Notes under the pieces: generated by a model
Database searches by the model: none
The model's input: the letters and a program-made list of their open reading frames with translations, nothing else
What the model was told of the DNA's origin: nothing
NCBI GenBank assembly: GCA_034926415.1
Contig: JAYFRC010000088.1
Span: 1 to 32,067, forward strand
Length of the DNA: 32,067 nucleotides
Source: JAYFRC01 sp034926415
GTDB taxonomy: Bacteria > Bacillota > Clostridia > Oscillospirales > Oscillospiraceae
Reading direction: 5' to 3'
Program-made: the position numbers and the translations under genes
In this document: piece after piece, positions 22,958-31,409 of the stretch
Layout: every line of letters begins with the position of its first letter
Position numbering within the stretch: position 1 is the stretch's first letter

Positions 22958-23000
22958 GGTGTATTTCACCGTTGACAAATATTCCGTAAGAATTTATTAT
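22958..23000 (+). promoter_or_regulatory. ilvB promoter with an adjacent palindrome
   Basis: A perfect -35 TTGACA (22972-22977), a 17-nt spacer and -10 TATTAT (22995-23000) give an 11 of 12 match. A short palindrome GGTG-TATTT-CACC (22958-22970) abuts the -35 and could be an operator. The leader to ilvB would be about 76 nt, too short for a T-box riboswitch. The 22870-22960 stretch between the divergent promoters is strongly AT-rich. Confidence 0.75.
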
Positions 23001-23082
23001 TTTTAGTTACTAATAACTTCGTTCAACGCAGCAGCGCAATTCAGCATGATAGCGCGGCAGCGCGGCAGAAAGGCGGATAACC

Positions 23083-24789
23083 ATGAAGATGAAAGCCGCG
23101 CAGGTAGTCTGTGAGTGCCTGCTCGAGCAGGGTGTGGACACGGTGTTCGGATACCCCGGCGGGACCATACTCAACATTTATGACGCGCTGTATCAATACG
23201 ACGGCAGGATTCGGCATATCCTCACCTCGCACGAGCAGGGCGCGTCCCATGCGGCGGACGGCTATGCCCGCTCCACCGGAAAGGTCGGAGTATGCTTCGC
23301 GACCTCCGGCCCAGGAGCCACCAACCTGACCACAGGTATCGCAACGGCGTTTATGGACTCCTCCCCCGTAGTTTTCATTACGGTCAACGTAAATGAAAAC
23401 CTCATCGGCAAGGACACGTTCCAGGAGGTTGATATAACCGGTATCTCGATGCCCATAACAAAATGCAACTACCTTGTCCGCGACGCAAACAAGCTTGCCG
23501 ACGTCATGCGCCATGCGTTCGCCGTAGCGCGCAGCGGGCGCCCGGGGCCGGTGCTTATCGACATACTTAAAAACGTCACGGCGGCTGACGTCGAATACGA
23601 GCCGCTTCCGCTTGCGGAGCACGCGGCGCACGGGATACTGGCGGACATGCTTTCCCGCTCGTCCCACGACCTCAAGACGCCTGAGCCCGATCACGGCGAT
23701 ATCGACAAGCTGCTTGCCATGATAGAAAAATCCGAGAAGCCGCTCGTTCTCTGCGGCGGCGGCGTGATACGTTCCAAGGGCGCGGTCGGGGAGTTCAGAA
23801 AATTCTTTGAAAAGCTAGGTGCTCCCGTCACGTCAACCATGATGGGCGGCGGCGCATGCCCGGGCAATCATCCGCTGTTTGCAGGAATGCTCGGCATGCA
23901 CGGAACGCACGCGGCAAACCTCGCGGTTTCCCACTGCGATCTGCTGATAGCGATCGGCTGCCGTTTCTCAGACCGCGTGGCGCTGTCTCCGGCGCACTTT
24001 GCGCCCAAGGCTCAGATAGTGCAGATAGACATTGACCGCGCCGAGATAGACAAAAATGTCAAGACCGACCACCACATTGTCGGCGACGCGCGGCGCGTCC
24101 TCGAGCTTATAAACGATAAGCTCCCCTCTCATGACTATCCCGAGTGGAAAGAATGGGTGTTCTCGCACAAGGAGGTCGAGCTCAAGCCGGTTCCCGGCAA
24201 GCTGCTCCCAAGCGAGATAATGGAGACCATATCCGCCGTCACGAATAACGACGCGATAATCGCCACCGACGTAGGCCAGCATCAAATGTGGGCCGCGCAG
24301 TATTTCCACTACAACAGAGCCGGCCAGCTTATCACCTCCGGAGGGTTTGGCACAATGGGCTTCGGCCTCGGCGCCGCCATTGGCTCGCAGGTCGGAAACC
24401 CGGGCAAAACCGTTGTACATATTACGGGCGACGGTTCGTTCAGAATGAACTGCAACGAACTCGCGACCGTCGAGCATTACGGCCTGCCGATAATCACGGT
24501 GCTGTTCAACAACCAGACTCTCGGCATGGTCCGCCAGTGGCAGACGCTTATATACGGCAAGCGCTACTCGCAGACAACGCTCGACCGCGGCCCCGACTTT
24601 GTAAAGCTGGCCGAGGCTTACGGTATAAAGGGCGAACGCGTCACGAGCCGCGACGATTTTGAAAAAGTGTTCAGAGCCGCTGTGGCTTCGAAGAAGCCCT
24701 GCGTCATAGACTGCGCCATCGACATGGACGAGATGGTCCATCCCATGGTTCCCGGCGGCGCACAGAACACAGATTTCCTGCTCGACTGA
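23083..24789 (+). CDS. ilvB: Acetolactate synthase large subunit
   Basis: It condenses two pyruvates, or pyruvate and 2-oxobutyrate, to acetohydroxy acids, the first shared step to valine, leucine and isoleucine. The 568 residues show the thiamine diphosphate enzyme layout. The catalytic Glu is E51 (SHEQGA), and FQEVDITGI lies in the first domain. The central FAD-binding-like domain follows, then the ThDP motif GDGS at 449-452 with FNNQTLGM about 26 residues on. Catalytic type is anabolic because ilvN and ilvC follow. The ribosome binding site is modest (AAAGGCGG). Confidence 0.97.
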   Translation: MKMKAAQVVCECLLEQGVDTVFGYPGGTILNIYDALYQYDGRIRHILTSHEQGASHAADGYARSTGKVGVCFATSGPGATNLTTGIATAFMDSSPVVFITVNVNENLIGKDTFQEVDITGISMPITKCNYLVRDANKLADVMRHAFAVARSGRPGPVLIDILKNVTAADVEYEPLPLAEHAAHGILADMLSRSSHDLKTPEPDHGDIDKLLAMIEKSEKPLVLCGGGVIRSKGAVGEFRKFFEKLGAPVTSTMMGGGACPGNHPLFAGMLGMHGTHAANLAVSHCDLLIAIGCRFSDRVALSPAHFAPKAQIVQIDIDRAEIDKNVKTDHHIVGDARRVLELINDKLPSHDYPEWKEWVFSHKEVELKPVPGKLLPSEIMETISAVTNNDAIIATDVGQHQMWAAQYFHYNRAGQLITSGGFGTMGFGLGAAIGSQVGNPGKTVVHITGDGSFRMNCNELATVEHYGLPIITVLFNNQTLGMVRQWQTLIYGKRYSQTTLDRGPDFVKLAEAYGIKGERVTSRDDFEKVFRAAVASKKPCVIDCAIDMDEMVHPMVPGGAQNTDFLLD

Positions 24790-24808
24790 TGAAAGGAGTT
24801 TACGGAAT

Positions 24809-25360
24809 ATGAGCGAGATTACAAGACATACGCTGTCCGTCCTCGTCGAGAACTCCGCAGGCGTCCTTTCCCAGGTCTCCCGCCTGTTTTCGCGCAAGGG
24901 CTACAATATCGAGTCCCTCGCCGTCGGCAAGACCGACGAGTCCAGGGTATCACGTATCACAATAGAGCTGATGGCGGACGACAATTCCGCGAAACAGATA
25001 GAGAACCAGCTCCGCAAACTGATTCCAGTCTATTCCGTTCAGGAACTGGAGCCCGAGCGGTCGATTCGCCGCGAGCTCGTTCTGATAAAGGTCAAGGCTG
25101 AAAGTCGGGATGTACGCAACGAGGTAATACAGATTGCCAACATCTTCCGTGCTTCCATAATCGACGTTTCCCTCGGTTCGCTGACCATTGCCCTTATCGG
25201 CGCAGAGTCAAAAGCCGACGCCATGCAGCGCCTGCTGCAGGAGTTCGGCATTCTGGAACTTGTTCGCACGGGCATGGTCGCCTTAGAGCGCGGCGACCAC
25301 TCCATTAACGATGACAACAAAGAAAAAGGAGAGTTCAATTATGGCAAAAATGTACTATGA
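24809..25360 (+). CDS. ilvN: Acetolactate synthase regulatory small subunit
   Basis: This subunit activates IlvB and confers feedback inhibition by valine. The 183 residues have an N-terminal ACT domain (about 6-80, with LSVLVENSAGVLSQVSRLFSRKGYNIESL) and the C-terminal small-subunit domain (RELVLIKVKA to LVRTGMVALERG). The last 20 or so residues extend beyond the usual end. Its 3' end overlaps the ilvC start by 20 nt in another frame, suggesting coupled translation. An AAAGGAG site precedes the ATG. Confidence 0.96.
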   Translation: MSEITRHTLSVLVENSAGVLSQVSRLFSRKGYNIESLAVGKTDESRVSRITIELMADDNSAKQIENQLRKLIPVYSVQELEPERSIRRELVLIKVKAESRDVRNEVIQIANIFRASIIDVSLGSLTIALIGAESKADAMQRLLQEFGILELVRTGMVALERGDHSINDDNKEKGEFNYGKNVL

Positions 25361-26360
25361 AAAGGACTGCGACATCAAATATCTGAAGGGTAAGAAAATT
25401 GCGATTATCGGCTACGGCTCCCAGGGTCACGCTCACGCGCTGAACCTCAAGGATTCCGGCTGCGACGTCACCGTCGGCCTGCGCCAGGGCAGCAAGCACT
25501 GGGCGGAAGCCGAGAAGCACGGCCTCAAGGTCGCGACTGTCGCCGATGCCGCCAAGTGGGCTGATATAATCATGATCCTCGTCAACGACGAGGTCGCCGC
25601 CGACGTTTACAAGAAGGAGATCGCTCCGAACCTGTCCGCCGGCAACGCAATCGCTTTCGCACACGGCTTCAACATCCGCTACAAGCAGGTCGTTCCTCCC
25701 GCCGATGTCGACGTATTTATGGCCGCCCCCAAGGGACCCGGCCACACCGTCCGCTCCCAGTATGTCGCCGGCAAGGGCGTGCCCTGCCTTATCGCTGTCG
25801 AGCAGAACGCGACCGGCAATGCCTATAACATCGGACTTGCGTACATCGCCGGCATCGGCGGTGCGCGTGCAGGCATAATGGAGACCACCATGCACGACGA
25901 GACCGAGACCGACCTGTTCGGCGAGCAGTGCGTTCTGTGTGGCGGTGTCGTGGACCTGATGAAGTGCGGCTTTGAGACTCTGGTTGAGGCCGGCTACGCT
26001 CCCGAGAACGCTTATTTCGAGTGCATCCACGAGATGAAGCTCATCTTCGACCTTATCAATAAGGGCGGCGTCGGCATGATGAACTACTCCATTTCCGACA
26101 CCGCAGAGTACGGCGAGTATGTCTCTGGCCCGCGCGTCCTGCCCTATGAGCAGACCAAGGCCAACATGAAGGCGGTCCTGAACGACATTCAGGACGGCAC
26201 CTTCGCCGGTAAGTGGATCGCCGAGAACAGAAACGGCCGCTGCTTCTTCAACTCCAAGCGCGACAATCTGGCAAAGCACCAGATGGAGGTCGTCGGCGCA
26301 GAGCTTCGCAAGAATATGCTCTGGGGCGACGATGCCGATCCCGATACGGCTTCCAACTGA
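25341..26360 (+). CDS. ilvC: Ketol-acid reductoisomerase, class I
   Basis: It isomerises and reduces acetohydroxy acids to dihydroxy acids using NAD(P)H and Mg2+. The 339-residue short form has the Rossmann motif GYGSQGHAHALN at 24-35, cofactor-selecting loop LRQGSKHW, H108, and metal/substrate residues D191, E195, E227, E231 and S252. The start at 25341 (MAKMYYEKD) has AAGGAGA upstream; the longer frame from 25311 adds only the overlap with ilvN. A terminator follows. Confidence 0.97.
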   Translation: MAKMYYEKDCDIKYLKGKKIAIIGYGSQGHAHALNLKDSGCDVTVGLRQGSKHWAEAEKHGLKVATVADAAKWADIIMILVNDEVAADVYKKEIAPNLSAGNAIAFAHGFNIRYKQVVPPADVDVFMAAPKGPGHTVRSQYVAGKGVPCLIAVEQNATGNAYNIGLAYIAGIGGARAGIMETTMHDETETDLFGEQCVLCGGVVDLMKCGFETLVEAGYAPENAYFECIHEMKLIFDLINKGGVGMMNYSISDTAEYGEYVSGPRVLPYEQTKANMKAVLNDIQDGTFAGKWIAENRNGRCFFNSKRDNLAKHQMEVVGAELRKNMLWGDDADPDTASN

Positions 26361-26383
26361 TAGCACCATACACATTATAATAA

Positions 26384-26425
26384 TAAAAACACCGACTGAG
26401 TGCAAAAGCTCGGTCGGTGTTTTTT
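26384..26425. terminator. Shared terminator between ilvC and ktrA
   Basis: A 12-bp stem with one G-T pair (26389-26400 with 26409-26420) and an 8-nt loop is followed by TTTTTT on the plus strand and preceded by AAAAA. It can therefore end both ilvC (plus) and the convergent ktrA gene (minus), which stops at 26453. Confidence 0.9.
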
Positions 26426-26452
26426 GTCCCAGAGTGCTGCTCTCCCCAAATC

Positions 26453-27100
26453 TTATATACCGAAGAGCTTTTTGATGTCCGTGTTCTTGCCAAGTATCAC
26501 AAGCGTTTCGTCGCTGCTGAAAACATAATCGGGCGTAGGCGCGGTGTTAATATCCATTCCGCGTTTTGTTGCAAGTATGCTCACGCCGTGCTTACGGCGC
26601 ACTTCGAGGTCGAGTATCGTCTTGCCCACCCACGCCTTCGGCACAGGTGTTTCATATATGGAATATTCCGGTGTCAGTGAGATAAAGTCGAATACGTTAT
26701 CCGAGCCGTATCTGACCGCCGCCCATTCACCCGTTTCCTTTTCCGGATATACAACGTGGTCCGCACCGTTGCGGAGCAGGAATTTGGCATGTATGCCGCT
26801 GCTCGCTCTGGCCAGCACGAACGGCGCGCCGTACTGCTTCAGCAGAGCGGTCGTTTCAAGCGAACTCTGGAAATCGTCGCCTATGGCGCATACGCACATG
26901 TCGAAGTTGCGGACACCGAGCGACGCTATGAACTGTTCGTTTCTTCCGTTGCCTATCTCGGCGTTAGTGACGAGAGGGAGCGCGGCGTTTACACGCGCCT
27001 CGTCCGTATCCACCGCGAGCACATCATGGTGCCCGTCGTGAAGCTTCAGCGCCATATGGCGCCCGAAGCGGCCGAGTCCTATTATAAGAACAGATTTCAT
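26453..27100 (-). CDS. Potassium uptake regulatory subunit, KtrA/TrkA family
   Basis: This is a cytoplasmic RCK protein that gates a K+ channel according to bound nucleotide. The 215 residues contain an N-terminal Rossmann domain with GLGRFGRHMA (8-17) and the acidic residue after strand 2 (AVDTDE), then an RCK_C domain from about residue 135. One RCK_N and one RCK_C domain at this length is the KtrA layout; the long TrkA has two of each. It lies 15 nt downstream of the membrane subunit gene. Confidence 0.94.
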   Translation of the reverse strand: MKSVLIIGLGRFGRHMALKLHDGHHDVLAVDTDEARVNAALPLVTNAEIGNGRNEQFIASLGVRNFDMCVCAIGDDFQSSLETTALLKQYGAPFVLARASSGIHAKFLLRNGADHVVYPEKETGEWAAVRYGSDNVFDFISLTPEYSIYETPVPKAWVGKTILDLEVRRKHGVSILATKRGMDINTAPTPDYVFSSDETLVILGKNTDIKKLFGI

Positions 27101-27115
27101 TTTGTTATTCCTCTC

Positions 27116-28444
27116 TTATCCTATCGAAATATCCTCCTGCGGCATTTCCGCAGGCACCGGTATTCTGTGCGCGGTCACGGCATACATCATGGTCAGTCCT
27201 CCAACTCGTCCAAAATACATAAGGAACACGAGTATCAGCCGCGACGCGAAGCCAAGCTCCGGCGTCAGACCGAGCGAAAGACCGACCGTTCCTATAGCCG
27301 ACGCCGCCTCAAACATCGCCGGCTCAAGCGCGGCGCCCTCAATCGCGGAAATTGCAAGACCCGCGGCGGAGAACAGCAAAACATAAAGCGTGCAGAGCGC
27401 ACATGCTCTGTTTATGGCCTGCGGAGGAAGTCTCCGTCCGAAGCACTGTACGCTTTCACGTCCGCGAAATACGGAGCGCACATTGAAAATCAACACCGCT
27501 AGCGCCGTCACCTTGAAGCCGCCCGCAGTCGAGCCGGGCGCTCCGCCAACGAGCATAAGGAATATAAGCACAAGCCTCGCTCCGCCGGACATCGCTCCAA
27601 TATCCGCGGTGTTGAAGCCTGCTGTACGCGCGGTGACCGACTGGAACAGTGAAGCGCATATCCGCTCTCCCATCGGAAAATTTCCGAACTCGGAAAAAAA
27701 GAACATCACCGCCGGAGCCAGTATAAGAACAGCCGTCACGGTAAGTATCAGCTTCGTGCGCAGGCTGTAGGCCGATATTTTAGCTCCGTGTGCACGGATG
27801 TCCTCCCATGTGAAGAATCCTATGCCGCCCGTTATGACGAGCCCCATTACCGTGAAATTTACGAGCGGGTCGGCCACATATGCCGACAGTGACGAATACT
27901 CGCCGTTCCTGCCCATGAGATCGAAGCCCGCGTTGCAGAATGCGGATATGGAATGGAACGCGGCGTACCATATACCCTCGGCGCCCATCTGTGGGCAAAA
28001 CCTCAGCGCGAGCAGCACCGCTCCGGCCGCTTCGATGCACAGCGTGGCTCTTATCGCAAAGCTCGTCATCCTCACAATTCCGCCTACCTGCGGAGCAGAG
28101 ATGGATTCCTGCATAAAAAGCCTTGACCTGAAGCTTATGTTGCGCCCGGTAACCATGGCGACGGCTATCGCCATCGTGACAACGCCCATTCCGCCAATCT
28201 GTATCAGAGCGAGTATGACTGCTTGTCCAAACGGCGTCCAGTAGGTGAACGTATCACGGACAACAAGCCCCGTGACGCATGTGGCTGAGGCTGCCGTGAA
28301 CAGCGCGTCTGAAAACGATGCTCCGCCCTGGGCTCTCGACGCCCACGGCAGAAGCAGCAGCAGTGTTCCCGCGCTTATGAGAACGACGAAGCCGCCGAGT
28401 ATTACCTGCGACGGCGCAATACCGCTGCGTTTAAGTATAGGCAA
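27116..28444 (-). CDS. Potassium uptake membrane subunit, KtrB/TrkH family
   Basis: This is the K+-translocating subunit. The 442-residue protein has four M1-P-M2 repeats with the four filter glycines in TCVTG (G59), CNAGF (G173), RTAGF (G276) and GTVGLS (G388), plus about eight membrane helices. The glycine-rich GGAPGSTAGGFK loop gating segment is present at about 300-311. The start is TTG with GAGGG 7 nt upstream; the size is nearer KtrB than TrkH. It is the first gene of a two-gene unit with the ktrA-like gene. Confidence 0.94.
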   Translation of the reverse strand: MPILKRSGIAPSQVILGGFVVLISAGTLLLLLPWASRAQGGASFSDALFTAASATCVTGLVVRDTFTYWTPFGQAVILALIQIGGMGVVTMAIAVAMVTGRNISFRSRLFMQESISAPQVGGIVRMTSFAIRATLCIEAAGAVLLALRFCPQMGAEGIWYAAFHSISAFCNAGFDLMGRNGEYSSLSAYVADPLVNFTVMGLVITGGIGFFTWEDIRAHGAKISAYSLRTKLILTVTAVLILAPAVMFFFSEFGNFPMGERICASLFQSVTARTAGFNTADIGAMSGGARLVLIFLMLVGGAPGSTAGGFKVTALAVLIFNVRSVFRGRESVQCFGRRLPPQAINRACALCTLYVLLFSAAGLAISAIEGAALEPAMFEAASAIGTVGLSLGLTPELGFASRLILVFLMYFGRVGGLTMMYAVTAHRIPVPAEMPQEDISIG

Positions 28445-28515
28445 ATTGTATCCCTCAATTCTTGCTCTGCGGCAGCGTTTCTTCCGACAACGCTCCTAGT
28501 ATAACTCATATGCGT

Positions 28516-28543
28516 ATTCTAGCACAAACGAAATACTGTTCAA
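28516..28543 (-). promoter_or_regulatory. Likely promoter of the potassium uptake unit
   Basis: On the minus strand TTGAAC (28543-28538) and TAGAAT (28521-28516) are 16 nt apart. The leader to the TTG start would be about 65 nt, too short for the known c-di-AMP riboswitch. The 28544-28704 stretch up to the GntR stop holds only weak hairpins (for example around 28665-28695) that might end the GntR transcript. Confidence 0.55.
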
Positions 28544-28704
28544 GTAGTCCGCCAAAATTATATAGACAAAGATGAGCGCTTATAACTTCCTTTTTTCGTT
28601 GCAATTCAACATTGGCAAACCCTGCTCAGGCGCCGCGTTAAGCCGCTCTCAAAAAGCGCGCCAGCCAGAGATAGCTTTTTCTCTCTCCGGTCGGCGCATA
28701 CAAT

Positions 28705-29382
28705 TTATTTGCCTATGTTTAGCGCGTCGACGCTGTGACGCATATGTATGGCCATCGCATATTCCGCTCCGGCGGCGTCGCGTTTTTTGAAAAAATCCAT
28801 CAGCATCGCGTGGTCGCGCAGTGTGTCCTCGGCAAGCTTCTTCTCATTTTCTCCCGAGGCTATAGCCCCGCCCACCGCGCGGCTTATCATGGGCAGCAGC
28901 CGGAGCATGAATTCGTTGTGCGTCGCGCGGACTATGGCCGTGTGGAATTCACGGTCGGCCTCTGTTCTGTCTTGCCCTGCGCATATCTGCTCTTCGACCG
29001 CTCTTCCGCGCTTCAGCATCTCCCCAAGCTCCGCGTCAGTGGCGCGCATGCAGGCGAGGCGGGCGGCCGCCGGCTCGACTATGCTCCGCAGCTCGAACAG
29101 ATCGCCAAGCTGTCCATGCATCCTGTCAAGCGTGGAAAATCCGTAGTCTTCAACCTCTCCCGCCTTTTCTTGAACGAAAGTTCCGCGTCCGCGCCGAACC
29201 TCCAGCACTCCCTGCGCCGTCAGCGTTCTTATTGCGTCGCGCAGCGTCGTGCGGCTGACGCCCATATCCGCCGCGAGCTCAAGCTCGTTCGGCAGTTTCT
29301 CGCCGGGCTTTATTTTCTTTTCCACCGCAACCATATTATAAAGACGCTCCGCCGTTTGTTCGGACAAATTCTTCTTTTTCAC
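28705..29382 (-). CDS. GntR/FadR-family regulator with FCD domain
   Basis: This is a DNA-binding regulator that responds to a small organic acid. The 225 residues have a winged helix-turn-helix (about 5-72, PGEKLPNELELAADMGVSRT region) and an all-helical FCD domain with the usual metal ligands D143, H147, H191 and H213. The start is GTG with GGAGG 7 nt upstream. It is divergent from ilvD with 115 nt between, and that spacer contains a matching operator, so control of ilvD and of itself is likely. The ligand is not known; a branched-chain pathway acid is a guess. Confidence 0.92.
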   Translation of the reverse strand: MKKKNLSEQTAERLYNMVAVEKKIKPGEKLPNELELAADMGVSRTTLRDAIRTLTAQGVLEVRRGRGTFVQEKAGEVEDYGFSTLDRMHGQLGDLFELRSIVEPAAARLACMRATDAELGEMLKRGRAVEEQICAGQDRTEADREFHTAIVRATHNEFMLRLLPMISRAVGGAIASGENEKKLAEDTLRDHAMLMDFFKKRDAAGAEYAMAIHMRHSVDALNIGK

Positions 29383-29403
29383 GCCGCCGCCTCCGTATTC
29401 TTC

Positions 29404-29430
29404 TTGACATTCTTCATATTATGATATACT
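29404..29430 (+). promoter_or_regulatory. ilvD promoter
   Basis: TTGACA (29404-29409) is followed by an extended -10, TGATATACT (29422-29430), with a 15-nt spacer to TATACT. The short spacer is offset by the TGn extension. The start would be near 29437, inside the operator repeat. Confidence 0.6.
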
Positions 29431-29432
29431 AT

Positions 29433-29464
29433 GTTGTCATACAATGCAAGTGTCATCATACAAC
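29433..29464. promoter_or_regulatory. Probable GntR-type operator between gntR and ilvD
   Basis: TTGTCATACAA (29434-29444) is a TTGT-N3-ACAA palindrome of the kind bound by FadR/FCD regulators. A partial second copy, TGTCATCATACAA (29451-29463), lies downstream, and GTTGT/ACAAC frame the whole element. It overlaps the predicted start of ilvD and the divergent gntR promoter, so binding would block both. Contact is inferred. Confidence 0.6.
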
Positions 29465-29497
29465 TTATTTTTTAATATATAAAAAGGAGCGTTCACT

Positions 29498-31159
29498 ATG
29501 CTTTCATCAAACGTCACGCAGGGCGTTGACCGCGCACCCAACCGTTCGCTTTTTGCCGCGCTCGGCTTTACCGAGGAGGAGCTTAATCGCCCGCTCATCG
29601 GAATCGTCAGCTCGTTCAATGAGATTGTTCCCGGCCACATGAATATTGACAAGATAGCCGACGCGGTCAAGGCCGGCGTGCGCATGGCGGGCGGCACGCC
29701 GATAATGTTTCCGGCGATTGCCGTTTGCGACGGAATCGCGATGGGGCATATTGGAATGAAATATTCGCTTGTGACCCGTGACATCATCTGCGACTCGACG
29801 GAGTGCATGGCAATAGCGCACCAGTTTGACGCGCTCGTGATGATACCCAACTGCGACAAGAACGTGCCAGGATTGCTGATGGCGGCGGCGCGCGTGAACG
29901 TGCCCACCATTTTCGTCTCAGGCGGCCCGATGCTCGCCGGACACCTTAGCGACGGACGACGTACCTGCCTGTCGCATATGTTTGAGGCGGTCGGCAAATA
30001 CCACGCCGGAACGCTCGGCGAAAACGGCGTTGAGGAATACATTGAAAATGCCTGCCCGTCCTGTGGCTCGTGCTCCGGAATGTACACGGCAAACTCCATG
30101 AACTGCCTTACCGAAGCCATCGGTATGGCGCTTCGCGGCAACGGAACCATCCCCGCGCCCTACTCGGCGCGTCTGCGCCTGGCAAAAAAGGCCGGCATGC
30201 AGATAATGACACTGCTCGATCGCAATATCCGCCCACGTGATATTATGACCGAAAAGGCTTTCCATAATGCCGAAGCCATCGATATGGCGCTCGGCTGCTC
30301 GACAAACACCATGCTGCATCTACCCGCTATCGCGCACGAGTGCGGCATAGAGCTCGACCTCGATATGTCGAACGAGATATCGAAGAAAACCCCGAACCTC
30401 TGCCATCTCGCTCCCGCCGGTGAGACTTTTATGGAAGACCTCGACCGCGCAGGCGGCGTGTATGCGGTTATGAAGGAGCTTGCCTCCGCTGGGCTGCTTG
30501 ACACTACCGGCGTCACGTGCACCGGCAAGACCATAGCGGAAAACATCGCCCGGGCCGACAACCTAAATCCCGAGGTCATCCGTCCGATAAGCAATCCGTT
30601 CTCTGCCACCGGCGGTATCGCCGTGCTGAAGGGTAATCTTGCCGAGGAGGGCTGTGTCGTCAAGCAGAGCGCAGTCGCGCCCGAAATGATGAAGCACTCC
30701 GGTCCGGCCCGTGTCTTCAACAGCGAGGAAGAGGCCATCAAGGTCATCTATGCCGGCGGCATACGTCCCGGCGACGTTGTTGTTATCCGTTACGAGGGAC
30801 CAAAGGGCGGCCCGGGAATGCGCGAGATGCTGAACCCCACCTCCGCCATCTGCGGCATGGGTCTCGGCGAGAGCGTCGCGCTTATAACCGACGGACGTTT
30901 TTCCGGCGCGACCCGCGGCGCGGCCATCGGCCACGTCTGCCCGGAAGCCGCGCAGGGCGGCCTCATCGGTCTTGTTGAGGAGGGCGATACCATCGATATC
31001 GACATCCCGAATTGCAGTATAACTCTTAAGGTGGAACCCGCCGTACTAGAAGCGCGCAAAGCAAAGTGGGTCTGCCCGGAGCCGAAGGTCAAGACCGGCT
31101 GTCTCGCAAGGTACGCTCGTCTCGTAACCTCCGCCGCACGCGGAGCCGTGCTCGAATAA
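29498..31159 (+). CDS. ilvD: Dihydroxy-acid dehydratase
   Basis: It dehydrates the dihydroxy acids made by IlvC to 2-oxo acids, the third shared step of branched-chain synthesis. The 553 residues show the cluster cysteines C119 (NCDKNVPGLLMA) and C192 (CPSCGSCSGMYTANSMNC). The position where the [2Fe-2S] plant-type enzymes have Cys reads NEIVPGH (Gly46), as in the oxygen-sensitive E. coli-like group. The late active-site region TDGRFSGATRG is intact. AAGGAG precedes the ATG; a strong terminator follows. Confidence 0.97.
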   Translation: MLSSNVTQGVDRAPNRSLFAALGFTEEELNRPLIGIVSSFNEIVPGHMNIDKIADAVKAGVRMAGGTPIMFPAIAVCDGIAMGHIGMKYSLVTRDIICDSTECMAIAHQFDALVMIPNCDKNVPGLLMAAARVNVPTIFVSGGPMLAGHLSDGRRTCLSHMFEAVGKYHAGTLGENGVEEYIENACPSCGSCSGMYTANSMNCLTEAIGMALRGNGTIPAPYSARLRLAKKAGMQIMTLLDRNIRPRDIMTEKAFHNAEAIDMALGCSTNTMLHLPAIAHECGIELDLDMSNEISKKTPNLCHLAPAGETFMEDLDRAGGVYAVMKELASAGLLDTTGVTCTGKTIAENIARADNLNPEVIRPISNPFSATGGIAVLKGNLAEEGCVVKQSAVAPEMMKHSGPARVFNSEEEAIKVIYAGGIRPGDVVVIRYEGPKGGPGMREMLNPTSAICGMGLGESVALITDGRFSGATRGAAIGHVCPEAAQGGLIGLVEEGDTIDIDIPNCSITLKVEPAVLEARKAKWVCPEPKVKTGCLARYARLVTSAARGAVLE

Positions 31160-31170
31160 TCTGAATTATG

Positions 31171-31209
31171 AAAGCCCCGTCGGAAAATGTTTTTCCGACG
31201 GGGCTTTTT
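31171..31209 (+). terminator. Terminator after ilvD
   Basis: A perfect 17-bp stem (31171-31187 with 31191-31207) with a 3-nt loop and a closing run of T ends the ilvD transcript 12 nt after the stop. The outer pairs are A-T, so it could also work on the minus strand. Confidence 0.93.
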
Positions 31210-31349
31210 CGCGCGCCGCGAGTATATGTGCGCATTCGCTGATTTCTGCGGATTTTATCAACGCCGCGCCGCAGGAAACGGCACCGCTAAGGAAAAAATA
31301 TTGGGATTAAATAAATCCTCTCCCTCCTTTTTCGTTGCCGCTGTGTGCC

Positions 31350-31378
31350 TTGTAAAGACGCCACAAATATGTTAAACT
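31350..31378 (+). promoter_or_regulatory. Possible promoter of the DUF975-type gene
   Basis: TTGTAA (31350-31355) and TAAACT (31373-31378) are 17 nt apart, 32 nt before the gene's ATG. The match is moderate. The stretch 31210-31349 contains no gene or clear element. Confidence 0.4.
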
Positions 31379-31409
31379 GTTAAAACAGATATAAAGGAGA
31401 TGTTTTCCT

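Noticed and set aside
22988..23082. T-box or other riboswitch before ilvB
   Set aside because: Only about 76 nt lie between the predicted start and ilvB, and no T-box consensus, specifier loop or terminator is seen.
25335..26405. A 356-codon open frame antisense to ilvC
   Set aside because: It is the reverse-strand shadow of ilvC codon usage. It has no recognisable fold and no ribosome binding site; ilvC is well supported.
28445..28515. c-di-AMP riboswitch before the K+ uptake genes
   Set aside because: The leader is only about 65 nt, too short for that class, and no conserved core could be recognised.
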